Source: Rubrobacter sp.
GTDB lineage: Bacteria; Actinomycetota; Rubrobacteria; Rubrobacterales; Rubrobacteraceae
Length of the DNA: 14,212 nucleotides
Assembly (NCBI GenBank): GCA_016781725.1
Contig: JADDPU010000409.1
Location: 1,620 to 15,831 of the forward strand
Reading direction: 5' to 3'
Numbering within the stretch: position 1 is the stretch's first letter; the number at the start of each line of letters is the position of its first letter. Below are positions 7,640-13,530 of this stretch, piece by piece. Under the pieces are notes generated by a model, which did not search any database, was not told the DNA's origin, and was given only the letters and a program-made list of their open reading frames with translations. Position numbers and translations under genes: made by a program.

Positions 7640-9307
7640 TTATGCACCTTTTACCAGGGCCGAGAGCGGATTATGTGTTGCGTGGTGGAGGTGCTCCAGC
7701 CCCCTCCTTTCGACCTCGCCGCCATCGCGCACGTACTCCGCCTCCCAATCTTCCAGCCGCTCCACCACCGTGTGATCCACAAAGTGGGCTTCGCTGAAGT
7801 CCAGGATCACCTTTTTCCCTTGAGGAAGCTTGTCCAGCTTCCCTCTGACGCCCACGAAGTTGCCAAAACCAAGGGCCCTCCTGAACTTCACCACGGTCGT
7901 CCCGGTAGAGTCTTCCGAAACCTCCATCGAGGGGCGGAACAGGTTGCCTATCGAGGTTCCCCGCACCACCGCGACGACGAGCCCGACCAAGACGCCCATG
8001 AGAACGCCGATCAGGAGATCCTCCGCCACCACGATGATCATCGTGACCAGCATGAAGAGCAGCTCTTCCCTGCCGATGTGCAGGGCGTGCACGAACTGTG
8101 CGGGGTTGGCGAGCCTGTACCCGATAACCACCAGGATACCCGCCAGCGCGGCCAGCGGGATCATCTCCAGCACGCCGGGTACCAACGCCACGAACAGGAG
8201 GATGAACGCGCCGTGGAAGAAATTCGACCAGCGCGTCTTCGCCCCGTTGAAGATGTTCGCCGAGCTCCTCACCACCTCGGCTATCATCGGCAACCCGCCG
8301 AGCAAGCTGGAGATCATGTTGCCGGCGCCCTTGCCGAGGAACTCCCGGTTCATGTTCGAGCGACGCTTCCAGGGATCGAGCTTGTCTATCGCCGCGGCGG
8401 TCAGCAGCGACTCAAGGCTGGCCACGAACACGAACGCGATGATCCACCTGATCGACGTGGGGGTGTAGATCTGGGAGAAGTCCGGGAACGTGATACCCGC
8501 CAGTAAGCTCGGGGGGAGATCCAGCAAGAACTGCGGGCCGAGCTCGTGTTCCCCGCCCATGAACGAATATCCGCCTTCGCGGCCAATACCGAAAAGGGCC
8601 GCCAGGCCTATGCCGGCGCCCGCCGCCACGAGCGGCGCGGGAACGACCTTCGCCACCCTGCTCATCAAGGGCCAGAGGACCATGATGAGGATGCTCACGA
8701 GCCCGATGAGGGCGACGATCGGGTTGAGGTGCAGGATGCTCTCGGGGATCGTCAGGATGGAATTCAGCCCGTGGAAGACCGGCCATTCTTCGGGAACGAC
8801 CCCGTGCTCCGGCTGCTCCGTGCCAAGGGCAATATGGATCTGCCTGGACATGATGATCACGCCGATCCCGGCGAGCATCCCGTGCACCACGGACAGCGGG
8901 AAGAAGTTGGTCATCCTGCCGGCTTTCAAGAGTCCCAGGATGATCTGGATCGCGCCGGCTACCACGCCCACGGCGAGGGCATATCGGTAGCCTGCCACGG
9001 GATCCCCTTCGCCCAGCGCCGTTATGGCGCCAAGCACGATCACGATGAGACCGGCGGCAGGACCGTTGATGGTGACGTACGAGCCGCTCAGGAGCGAAAC
9101 CAGCATGCCGCCGATGATCGCGGTGATGACGCCGGCTATGGGCGGAGCCCCGGAAGCCAAAGCGATGCCGAGGGATAGCGGAAGCGCTATCAGAAAGATG
9201 ATGAAACCAGATACGACATCGCTCTTCCAGTTTTCGACCAGGCCCGGGATCCAGTCCCTGGGTATTCTTTCCGCGTCCGTCCTTGCGCTTCCGTTGTGCT
9301 CAGCCAT
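7640..9307 (-). CDS. SulP-family (SLC26-type) inorganic anion transporter with STAS domain, probable bicarbonate transporter
   Basis: The protein has 555 residues. The N-terminal about 450 form the membrane core with SulP hallmarks: GSYVTINGPAAGLIVI (75-90) in the TM3 region, SLESLLTAAAIDKLDPWKR (297-315), and GGLPMIAEVVRSSANIFNGA (337-356). The C-terminal 465-555 is a STAS domain (GVRGKLDKLPQGKKVILDFS, then FVDHTVVERL). The GGLP..(S/A)E(I/V)VRSSANI variant is, to my recollection, typical of the SulP branch that often neighbours or is fused to carbonic anhydrase. BicA, the cyanobacterial bicarbonate transporter, is also a SulP protein. As first gene of an operon with dabA, bicarbonate is the likely substrate, presumably with Na+ or H+ coupling; sulfate or another anion cannot be excluded. 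The ATG at 9307 has only a weak ribosome-binding site (TTAAGAA), with AAGGGG somewhat too far upstream. Confidence 0.92.
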   Translation of the reverse strand: MAEHNGSARTDAERIPRDWIPGLVENWKSDVVSGFIIFLIALPLSLGIALASGAPPIAGVITAIIGGMLVSLLSGSYVTINGPAAGLIVIVLGAITALGEGDPVAGYRYALAVGVVAGAIQIILGLLKAGRMTNFFPLSVVHGMLAGIGVIIMSRQIHIALGTEQPEHGVVPEEWPVFHGLNSILTIPESILHLNPIVALIGLVSILIMVLWPLMSRVAKVVPAPLVAAGAGIGLAALFGIGREGGYSFMGGEHELGPQFLLDLPPSLLAGITFPDFSQIYTPTSIRWIIAFVFVASLESLLTAAAIDKLDPWKRRSNMNREFLGKGAGNMISSLLGGLPMIAEVVRSSANIFNGAKTRWSNFFHGAFILLFVALVPGVLEMIPLAALAGILVVIGYRLANPAQFVHALHIGREELLFMLVTMIIVVAEDLLIGVLMGVLVGLVVAVVRGTSIGNLFRPSMEVSEDSTGTTVVKFRRALGFGNFVGVRGKLDKLPQGKKVILDFSEAHFVDHTVVERLEDWEAEYVRDGGEVERRGLEHLHHATHNPLSALVKGA

Positions 9308-9573
9308 TTCTTAAGAGACAACCCCTTTCCGTTTCAACCGAGGCAGGCACGCGTCTGGAACCCGGCGCACGAGCGCGTCTTCCGCGCTCACGTGGCAATC
9401 CTCCCGGCCGGTTATCCTCACCCTCGGTTAATCCCCTTCACACCCCTGAAAAGTTCACGCTTTACAACGCCCAGACGAACCATCGCAAGACCCGGGGGCA
9501 CCGAAAGGACGAGCAACGGCTCGCTCAACCAGAGCCCTGAAGCAAGGACTAGGAAGCTCCCACTTGCGACGTC
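9308..9573. other. Intergenic region upstream of the SulP-dabA operon
   Basis: These 266 bases hold no convincing gene. They should contain the leader and promoter of the SulP-led operon on the minus strand, or be a long spacer behind the 9574-10200 gene. I could not find a clear -35/-10 pair on the minus strand. Visible elements are a perfect 7-bp inverted repeat (9371-9389) and a small 5-bp hairpin (9510-9523) without a T-run. Confidence 0.6.
9371..9389. repeat. Perfect 7-bp inverted repeat upstream of the SulP gene
   Basis: GAGCGCG and CGCGCTC flank a 5-base spacer (TCTTC). The element starts 64 bases upstream of the SulP start codon. It could be an operator for a dimeric regulator or a leader hairpin. 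No T-run follows on either strand, so it is not a standard terminator. In GC-rich DNA a chance 7-bp repeat is possible. Confidence 0.5.
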
Positions 9574-10200
9574 TCATACTTTGACATCCCCTGGGCTCCA
9601 GAGCCAGGGATCGCGCAGGTCTATGTATCTGACACTTTCGACGAGAGCCCTCCACTCGTCGAGCTCACCCTCGCGCGCTTGCTCCTCGGAAGTGAAGTAC
9701 AGGGTCTCGGTGAAACTTCCGTCTTCATGCCAGGCGACGGTGCCGCCGATGATTCTGGGGCGATGTTCTTTCAGCCAGGCCTCGGAGGCAGAGTTGAGCG
9801 CTCGCACGCGATCGACATCTTTGGCGCGACCCTGGATGACCTGCACGAAGGCGGCATCATCCGATCCGCCGCCGAGGATGGTGTCCACCTCTGAAGAGTC
9901 GCGGACGGTGACCTCACCGTCGAAGTACTCTTTCGCCTCGGCCCACCACTCGCGCTGCTCGGGCCGGCGATCGTCCTGGCGTGCCAGCCTCTCGGACTCG
10001 AAGCGAATAACGGCGACGAACTCGCCTTCATCCGAGATGCCCGCGGTAGAGCCGAGCCAGCCTACGGACACGGGGACTTCTATCAGACCGGCATCCGGTA
10101 CTACGTCCGGATGCTGGCGTAGCTCGTGAATCCTGAGATCCCAGTGCTCGCGAAGCCCGGCGGCGTCCCTGACCCGTCCCTGGATTACCTGTATGAACAT
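9574..10200 (-). CDS. Protein with two tandem dimeric alpha-beta-barrel-like (ABM-like) domains, function unknown
   Basis: The protein has 208 residues from the ATG at 10200. That start is preferred over an ATG 15 bases upstream because GGGGAGGAG lies directly before it (10211-10203) and because the domain begins at once. Two homologous halves are visible: residues 1-105 begin FIQVIQGRVRD and residues 117-208 begin FVQVIQGRAKD. Each continues with a helix and later a strand-helix block (FVAVIRFESERLAR and FTETLYFTSEEQARE). This is the pattern of a duplicated ferredoxin-like, dimeric alpha-beta-barrel fold, which includes antibiotic-biosynthesis-monooxygenase-like and stress-related proteins. 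No catalytic residues can be named. It is soluble and probably cytoplasmic, and follows the CBS gene by 21 bases, so the two are likely cotranscribed. The fold is a recognition from sequence pattern; the function is not known. Confidence 0.75.
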   Translation of the reverse strand: MFIQVIQGRVRDAAGLREHWDLRIHELRQHPDVVPDAGLIEVPVSVGWLGSTAGISDEGEFVAVIRFESERLARQDDRRPEQREWWAEAKEYFDGEVTVRDSSEVDTILGGGSDDAAFVQVIQGRAKDVDRVRALNSASEAWLKEHRPRIIGGTVAWHEDGSFTETLYFTSEEQAREGELDEWRALVESVRYIDLRDPWLWSPGDVKV

Positions 10201-10202
10201 CA

Positions 10203-10211
10203 CTCCTCCCC
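10203..10211 (-). promoter_or_regulatory. Ribosome-binding site deciding the start at 10200
   Basis: GGGGAGGAG on the minus strand lies 2 bases before the ATG at 10200 (about 4 from the GGAGG core). The further upstream ATG at 10215 has no such site, so the shorter protein is favoured. Confidence 0.6.
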
Positions 10212-10221
10212 ACATAATCGG

Positions 10222-10617
10222 TCAACCGGCAAAGGACGCTTGCCGGTCCTTCAGCAACGCACGGACCATGTCCCGGATCGAGAGCATGCCGACAACCTGT
10301 CCGGCATCATCGAGCACGATCAGGTGACGAAACCCACGTTCGATCATCGTCCGGGCAGCGTCTACAACGTGCCAGGTCAGGGTGATGGTGACTGCATTGG
10401 AGGTTCTGTAGGCGCCGACCTTCGTGCTGGTGGGATCTGCGCCGTCGGCGAGCGCCCGGAGCAGGTCTCGCTCGGTGATAATCCCCGGAACTCCCTCCTC
10501 GATCACCACAGCCGAACCCACGCCGCGCTCCCGCATGCGCCGGGCCGCCTCTGAGAGGGTGTGCTCCGGTTCCACGGCGAGGACCTCTTGCCGGGTCACA
10601 AACGGTTCAACTAACAT
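10222..10617 (-). CDS. Twin CBS-domain protein
   Basis: The protein has 131 residues and consists almost only of a CBS pair (Bateman module). CBS1 is at about 10-60, ending GIITERDLLRAL, and CBS2 at about 68-124, ending GMLSIRDMVRAL. Such stand-alone modules bind adenosine nucleotides (ATP, AMP, c-di-AMP, NAD or similar, depending on the member) and act as energy or ligand sensors for other proteins. No catalytic domain is attached. The start ATG has no good ribosome-binding site; GGAAGG is about 23 bases upstream. It is first in a two-gene unit with the 9574-10200 gene and lies upstream of the SulP-dabA operon on the same strand, so a link to control of that operon is possible but unproven. 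Confidence 0.92.
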   Translation of the reverse strand: MLVEPFVTRQEVLAVEPEHTLSEAARRMRERGVGSAVVIEEGVPGIITERDLLRALADGADPTSTKVGAYRTSNAVTITLTWHVVDAARTMIERGFRHLIVLDDAGQVVGMLSIRDMVRALLKDRQASFAG

Positions 10618-10820
10618 ATTTCATCGTGTATGTATATGAACCTTCCTCCTACTCTCCCCGCGCCATGCCTGCACCGTCGCTTCTACGGGTGTTTCGGCGC
10701 TCGCCGGGTCGCGAACGAGTGGTGTCGGCCTGCGCGTTCGTGTTCGTGTGGAAGCCCTCTCCCTTTCCCCATCTGTCCATCCGGTTTTCCCCCTCGGTCC
10801 TATAAAAAATTTTGAACCAA

Positions 10821-10976
10821 GTGCCCAGGCCGGCGCATCCCCAAAATTAGCCAGATTTACCCCAGCATTACTCAGTTTTGCTGCGCGGCCGGGCACTCCC
10901 GAGGGCGAGAGCCCGTCTTCGCACCAAACCCGTACCGAAACAGGCCTACCAGGAACGGGCATGGCCTGTGCGAAGA
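10821..10976. ncRNA. Candidate structured RNA or cis-regulatory element: three consecutive hairpins
   Basis: Hairpin A: GTGCCC, GGCC and GCGC (10821-10836, separated by single A and G bulges) pair with GCGC, GGCC, GGGCAC (10883-10896), a 14-bp helix closing a 46-base AT-rich loop in which CAAAA and TTTTG can also pair. Hairpin B: GGGC-GAGA-GCCC (10903-10914), with a GNRA-type loop if read on the plus strand. Hairpin C: TCTTCGCAC (10916-10924) pairs with GTGCGAAGA (10968-10976), and inside it ACAGGCC (10940-10946) can pair with GGCCTGT (10963-10969), sharing two bases at the junction. I do not recognise a known riboswitch or RNA family. The strand is uncertain; the GAGA loop favours plus, while a leader of the CBS gene would require minus. 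Confidence 0.35.
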
Positions 10977-11002
10977 GACGTGCAGGCCCGGCAAAAAAGG
11001 CG

Positions 11003-11030
11003 CTTGTTTGTATATAATGAATGTTATAAT
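11003..11030 (+). promoter_or_regulatory. Sigma-70-like promoter for the histidine kinase/response regulator genes
   Basis: A perfect TATAAT at 11025-11030 lies 16 bases after CTTGTT (11003-11008), a partial match to TTGACA. A second TATAAT sits at 11013-11018 but has no good -35. This AT-rich island in GC-rich DNA points rightward and would start transcription near 11037, about 175 bases before the kinase start. Confidence 0.6.
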
Positions 11031-11217
11031 GCGGGTGTTCATAGGGGCTGATGCTTGGGTGTTACCGGAAGCAGCACGTCTAGAGGCAGAGAGTGCCATT
11101 TTGGCTGCGCAGGCGGGAATCTCGGACGCGGTGGGGTTCATATCCGAAGCCTCTTTCCGGAGTACCGACGCGGCCGACGAGAACCCGTCGCCAGAGCCTG
11201 AGGGGTCCGGACTTTGA
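11029..11217 (+). CDS. Doubtful small frame ending in the kinase start
   Basis: This is a 62-codon frame whose TGA overlaps the TTG start of the kinase (TTGA). The product (MRVFIGADAWVLPEAARLEA...) has an alanine-rich helical middle and an acidic, proline-rich end and resembles no family I know. There is no ribosome-binding site, and the ATG overlaps the proposed -10 box, so a transcript from that promoter would lack it; a leaderless GTG at 11035 is conceivable. It may be a translated leader coupling to the kinase, or simply the untranslated leader. Confidence 0.2.
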   Translation: MRVFIGADAWVLPEAARLEAESAILAAQAGISDAVGFISEASFRSTDAADENPSPEPEGSGL

Positions 11218-12839
11218 TCGAGGGGACCCAGGGCGAGAGACGACGCCGGGGTTTAAGGCTTCGACCGCGCTTGCGGTCGGCGTTATCTACCAAGCGTCTT
11301 AACGCCCTGACCCTGGCGGTGGCATTCGCCGTTGCGGTCGTGGCCTGGTCATCGGTGACCCTGTACACCGAGCAGCTCAGGTTTGCGGTGTTCGCCCCGA
11401 AGATCCAGGTGGGGGTGGAAACAGCCACCGTGATCGCCCGGTTGTTCGGTGCGCTGGTCCTGAGCATGTTCATCACGGAGAAGTCCGGCGAGCGTCTGCA
11501 GTGGGTAGCAGGCGGGCTGCTGGTGTCGGGCCTGGGGGGCCTGGTGTTCGAGTACTTGGACGTGACGTTAGGCAGCGTCCAAAACCCCAACACGGCGACA
11601 TACGAGTCGCTGGTCGTCTGGACCGTTGCGGCGGTGCTCTTCGCGGTGGGTCTGGTGCCGAGGAGGCCGCCGCGGCTCGGGCGGCGCCTGATGCTGATGA
11701 TCCTCGCCGTGTTCGGAGGGATCGGTTTCGCACTCCACGAGACGGCACACCTGTTGCCCCCCCTGATCCTGGAAGCCAGTTCGGTAGCGACCGCCGGAGG
11801 GCTTCCTTATGAGGCGACCAAATGGAACTGGGTCCTCGCGGTGATTCCGCTCGGTCTGGCGAGCGCCGCCACGCTCGGAGCTGCGTCGCTCTACCGGCGC
11901 GGAGCTTTGGAGGGCTGGCTGCTGGTGGCGATGGTGCTTCTGGCCTGCTCGCAGATGCGCACGGTGGTTCAACCCTTAGCTTACAGTCCGGTGCTGACCT
12001 CGGCGGATCTATTCCGCTTCGCGTTCGCGGCGGTGGTGGCGTTGGGCGGTATCCTCAAACTACACCACATCGCTTCGGAGCGCGAAGCACTGCTCGCCAC
12101 CGAGAAGGAGACCAACCGGCACCTGGAAGAGCTCGCGGTGATGAAAGCCGACTTCACGGCGATGATCGCGCACGAGCTCAACTCCCCACTCGCCGCTATC
12201 CGCTGGCTCGCCGACATGCTGTCTACAGATAACCTGACTGCCGAAGAACGCAAGGACGCCCTGGAGAAGATCCAATCCGAAACCGACGCGCTGAACGCCC
12301 TCGTCGAGGACGTGAGGACCGCCGGGATAGTCGAGCGCGATGACTTTGACGTCGAACTCCGCCCGGTGCCGCTGAAGATGCTGTTGGACGCCGCCGCCGC
12401 GTTCTTTCGCACGCTGCCCGGCGACCACCCGCTCGTCATCGAGGTCGGCACCGAACTCGCCCAGGGAAGAGAGGAGCGTGTGTGGGCGGATGCGGGCCGC
12501 ATCGGGCAGGTTCTGCGCAACCTCCTCTCCAACGCCGCGAAGTACTCGCCCGAGGGAGCGCCGGTCGAAATTCGGGTGATGTTAGAGACGGGCGACCGGG
12601 CGGAGCGCGTTCGCATAGAGGTGGCCGACAGCGGGCGCGGTATCCACCCTGATGACGTGGCCCGAATCTTCGAGAAGTTCGGGCGGGGCCGGGACGCGTC
12701 CGGCAGAAAGGTCCCCGGGGTGGGCCTGGGCCTCTACCTCAGCAGGCGCATCACGCGGTGCCACGACGGCGAACTTACGGTGCGCTCGACCTCCGGGGCC
12801 GGCTCCGTGTTCGCGTTCGAGCTGGAGGCCGTCCGGTGA
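11214..12839 (+). CDS. Membrane sensor histidine kinase
   Basis: The protein has 541 residues from a TTG at 11214, with GAGGGG 8 bases upstream. The N-terminal 1-29 is basic. About eight membrane segments follow (roughly 31-51, 68-88, 96-116, 131-148, 160-180, 205-226, 234-252, 265-282), forming an integral sensory region of a type I cannot name. After a linker coil (285-312) comes a HisKA domain with the phosphorylated H320 (MIAHELNSPLAAIR), then an HATPase_c domain with N box NLLSNAAKYSP (N440), G1 ADSGRGI (D472), F box IFEKFGRG and G2 GVGLGLYL (502-509). No PAS, GAF or HAMP domain is seen, so sensing is presumably by the membrane bundle. It autophosphorylates and should pass phosphate to the response regulator encoded next, which overlaps it by 4 bases. 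The third-last membrane half contains HETAH (175-179), an HExxH-type motif. The signal is unknown. Confidence 0.93.
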   Translation: MIEGTQGERRRRGLRLRPRLRSALSTKRLNALTLAVAFAVAVVAWSSVTLYTEQLRFAVFAPKIQVGVETATVIARLFGALVLSMFITEKSGERLQWVAGGLLVSGLGGLVFEYLDVTLGSVQNPNTATYESLVVWTVAAVLFAVGLVPRRPPRLGRRLMLMILAVFGGIGFALHETAHLLPPLILEASSVATAGGLPYEATKWNWVLAVIPLGLASAATLGAASLYRRGALEGWLLVAMVLLACSQMRTVVQPLAYSPVLTSADLFRFAFAAVVALGGILKLHHIASEREALLATEKETNRHLEELAVMKADFTAMIAHELNSPLAAIRWLADMLSTDNLTAEERKDALEKIQSETDALNALVEDVRTAGIVERDDFDVELRPVPLKMLLDAAAAFFRTLPGDHPLVIEVGTELAQGREERVWADAGRIGQVLRNLLSNAAKYSPEGAPVEIRVMLETGDRAERVRIEVADSGRGIHPDDVARIFEKFGRGRDASGRKVPGVGLGLYLSRRITRCHDGELTVRSTSGAGSVFAFELEAVR

Positions 12840-13495
12840 TCAAAACCCTGCTCGTGGACGACCACCCCTCTTTCCGGATGCCGCTCGCTTTTATGTTCGA
12901 GCAGGAGCCGGATCTGAAGGTGATCGCGCAAGCGGGCTCGCTGGCCGAAGCGCGCGAGACGTTGGAGCGTGTGGGTCCCTCGGTAGACCTCGTGTTGGTT
13001 GACCTGGATCTTCCCGACGGTTCCGGGACGAAGCTGATCCGGGAGGTGCACGCCGCCAACCCGAACGCCCTGGTGCTTGTCCTGAGCGCTTTCTCCGAGC
13101 GGAAGTGGCTTGCTCAGGCGATAGAGGCTGGTGCCGCAGGCATCTTGCATAAGTCGTCTCACGTCGGCGAGGTGATAGACGCGGTGCGCCGCCTCTGGGC
13201 CGGGGAGCACCTCATCTCGCCGAAAGAGGTAGTCGAGGCGACCCGCTTCATGGACCGCCAGCGCCAGGAGGACCGGGAAGCGCAGCAGTTGTTCGCAAAG
13301 CTTACGCCCAGGGAGCGAGAGGTGCTCCAGGCGCTGGCCAACGGATTGAGCGACAAGGAACTCGCGCAGAATCTGCACGTCGACGTTGACACGGTCCAGA
13401 CCCACATGGGAAACATCCGCAGCAAGCTGGAGGTCGCTTCGAGGCTGCAAGCGCTCGTGTTCGCAGTGCGCCACAGCGTCGTGAAGATAGAATGA
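12836..13495 (+). CDS. NarL/LuxR-family response regulator
   Basis: The protein has 219 residues. The GTG start at 12836 overlaps the kinase stop (GTGA), the usual arrangement for coupled kinase/regulator pairs; longer upstream frames would run deep into the kinase gene and add no domain. The receiver domain (1-120) has the acidic pair D8/D9, phosphoacceptor D56 (DLVLVDLDLPDGSG), S84 and K106 (GILHKSS). The C-terminal LuxR-type helix-turn-helix (about 150-212) reads LTPREREVLQALANGLSDKELAQNL, then VDTVQTHMGNIRSKL. It is expected to bind DNA as a dimer after phosphorylation by the adjacent kinase. Targets are unknown; the neighbouring SulP-dabA operon and the 9371-9389 inverted repeat are possibilities only by proximity. 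Confidence 0.95.
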   Translation: MIKTLLVDDHPSFRMPLAFMFEQEPDLKVIAQAGSLAEARETLERVGPSVDLVLVDLDLPDGSGTKLIREVHAANPNALVLVLSAFSERKWLAQAIEAGAAGILHKSSHVGEVIDAVRRLWAGEHLISPKEVVEATRFMDRQRQEDREAQQLFAKLTPREREVLQALANGLSDKELAQNLHVDVDTVQTHMGNIRSKLEVASRLQALVFAVRHSVVKIE

Positions 13496-13530
13496 GCGCG
13501 TGGCTCTTATCGAAGGCAGAAAGCCAGAGA

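Larger units (their letters stand above)
10618..11213. other. Long intergenic region between divergent CBS and histidine kinase genes
   Basis: About 600 bases without a recognisable protein gene. The segment 10800-10880 is AT-richer than its surroundings. It contains three successive potential hairpins (10821-10976), a rightward sigma-70-like promoter (11003-11030) and a doubtful small frame (11029-11217). Leftward transcription of the CBS gene must also start here, but no clear promoter pair was found; AATTTTTTATAGG near 10798-10810 on the minus strand is AT-rich but has no matching -35. The longer frames on either strand have no family resemblance. Confidence 0.6.

Noticed and set aside
9421..9480. 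Sigma-70 promoter for the SulP operon on the minus strand
   Set aside because: TTGTAA and TTTTCA have no -10 box at suitable spacing; GATTAA and GGATAA have no matching -35.
9510..9523. Small hairpin CGAGC-AACG-GCTCG as a terminator for the 9574-10200 gene
   Set aside because: Only 5 bp and no T-run on the minus strand; too weak to call.
10621..10962. Minus-strand frame of 113 codons ending just before the CBS gene
   Set aside because: Low-complexity Arg/Thr/Pro-rich product, no ribosome-binding site and no family; it also covers the hairpin region. More likely leader or spacer.
12734..13474. Minus-strand frame of 246 codons
   Set aside because: Mirror frame of the response regulator, which has complete receiver and LuxR domains.
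13496..13530. Bidirectional terminator between the response regulator and argH
   Set aside because: Only a 5-bp TGGCT/AGCCA pairing with a 16-base loop and no T-run; not convincing.
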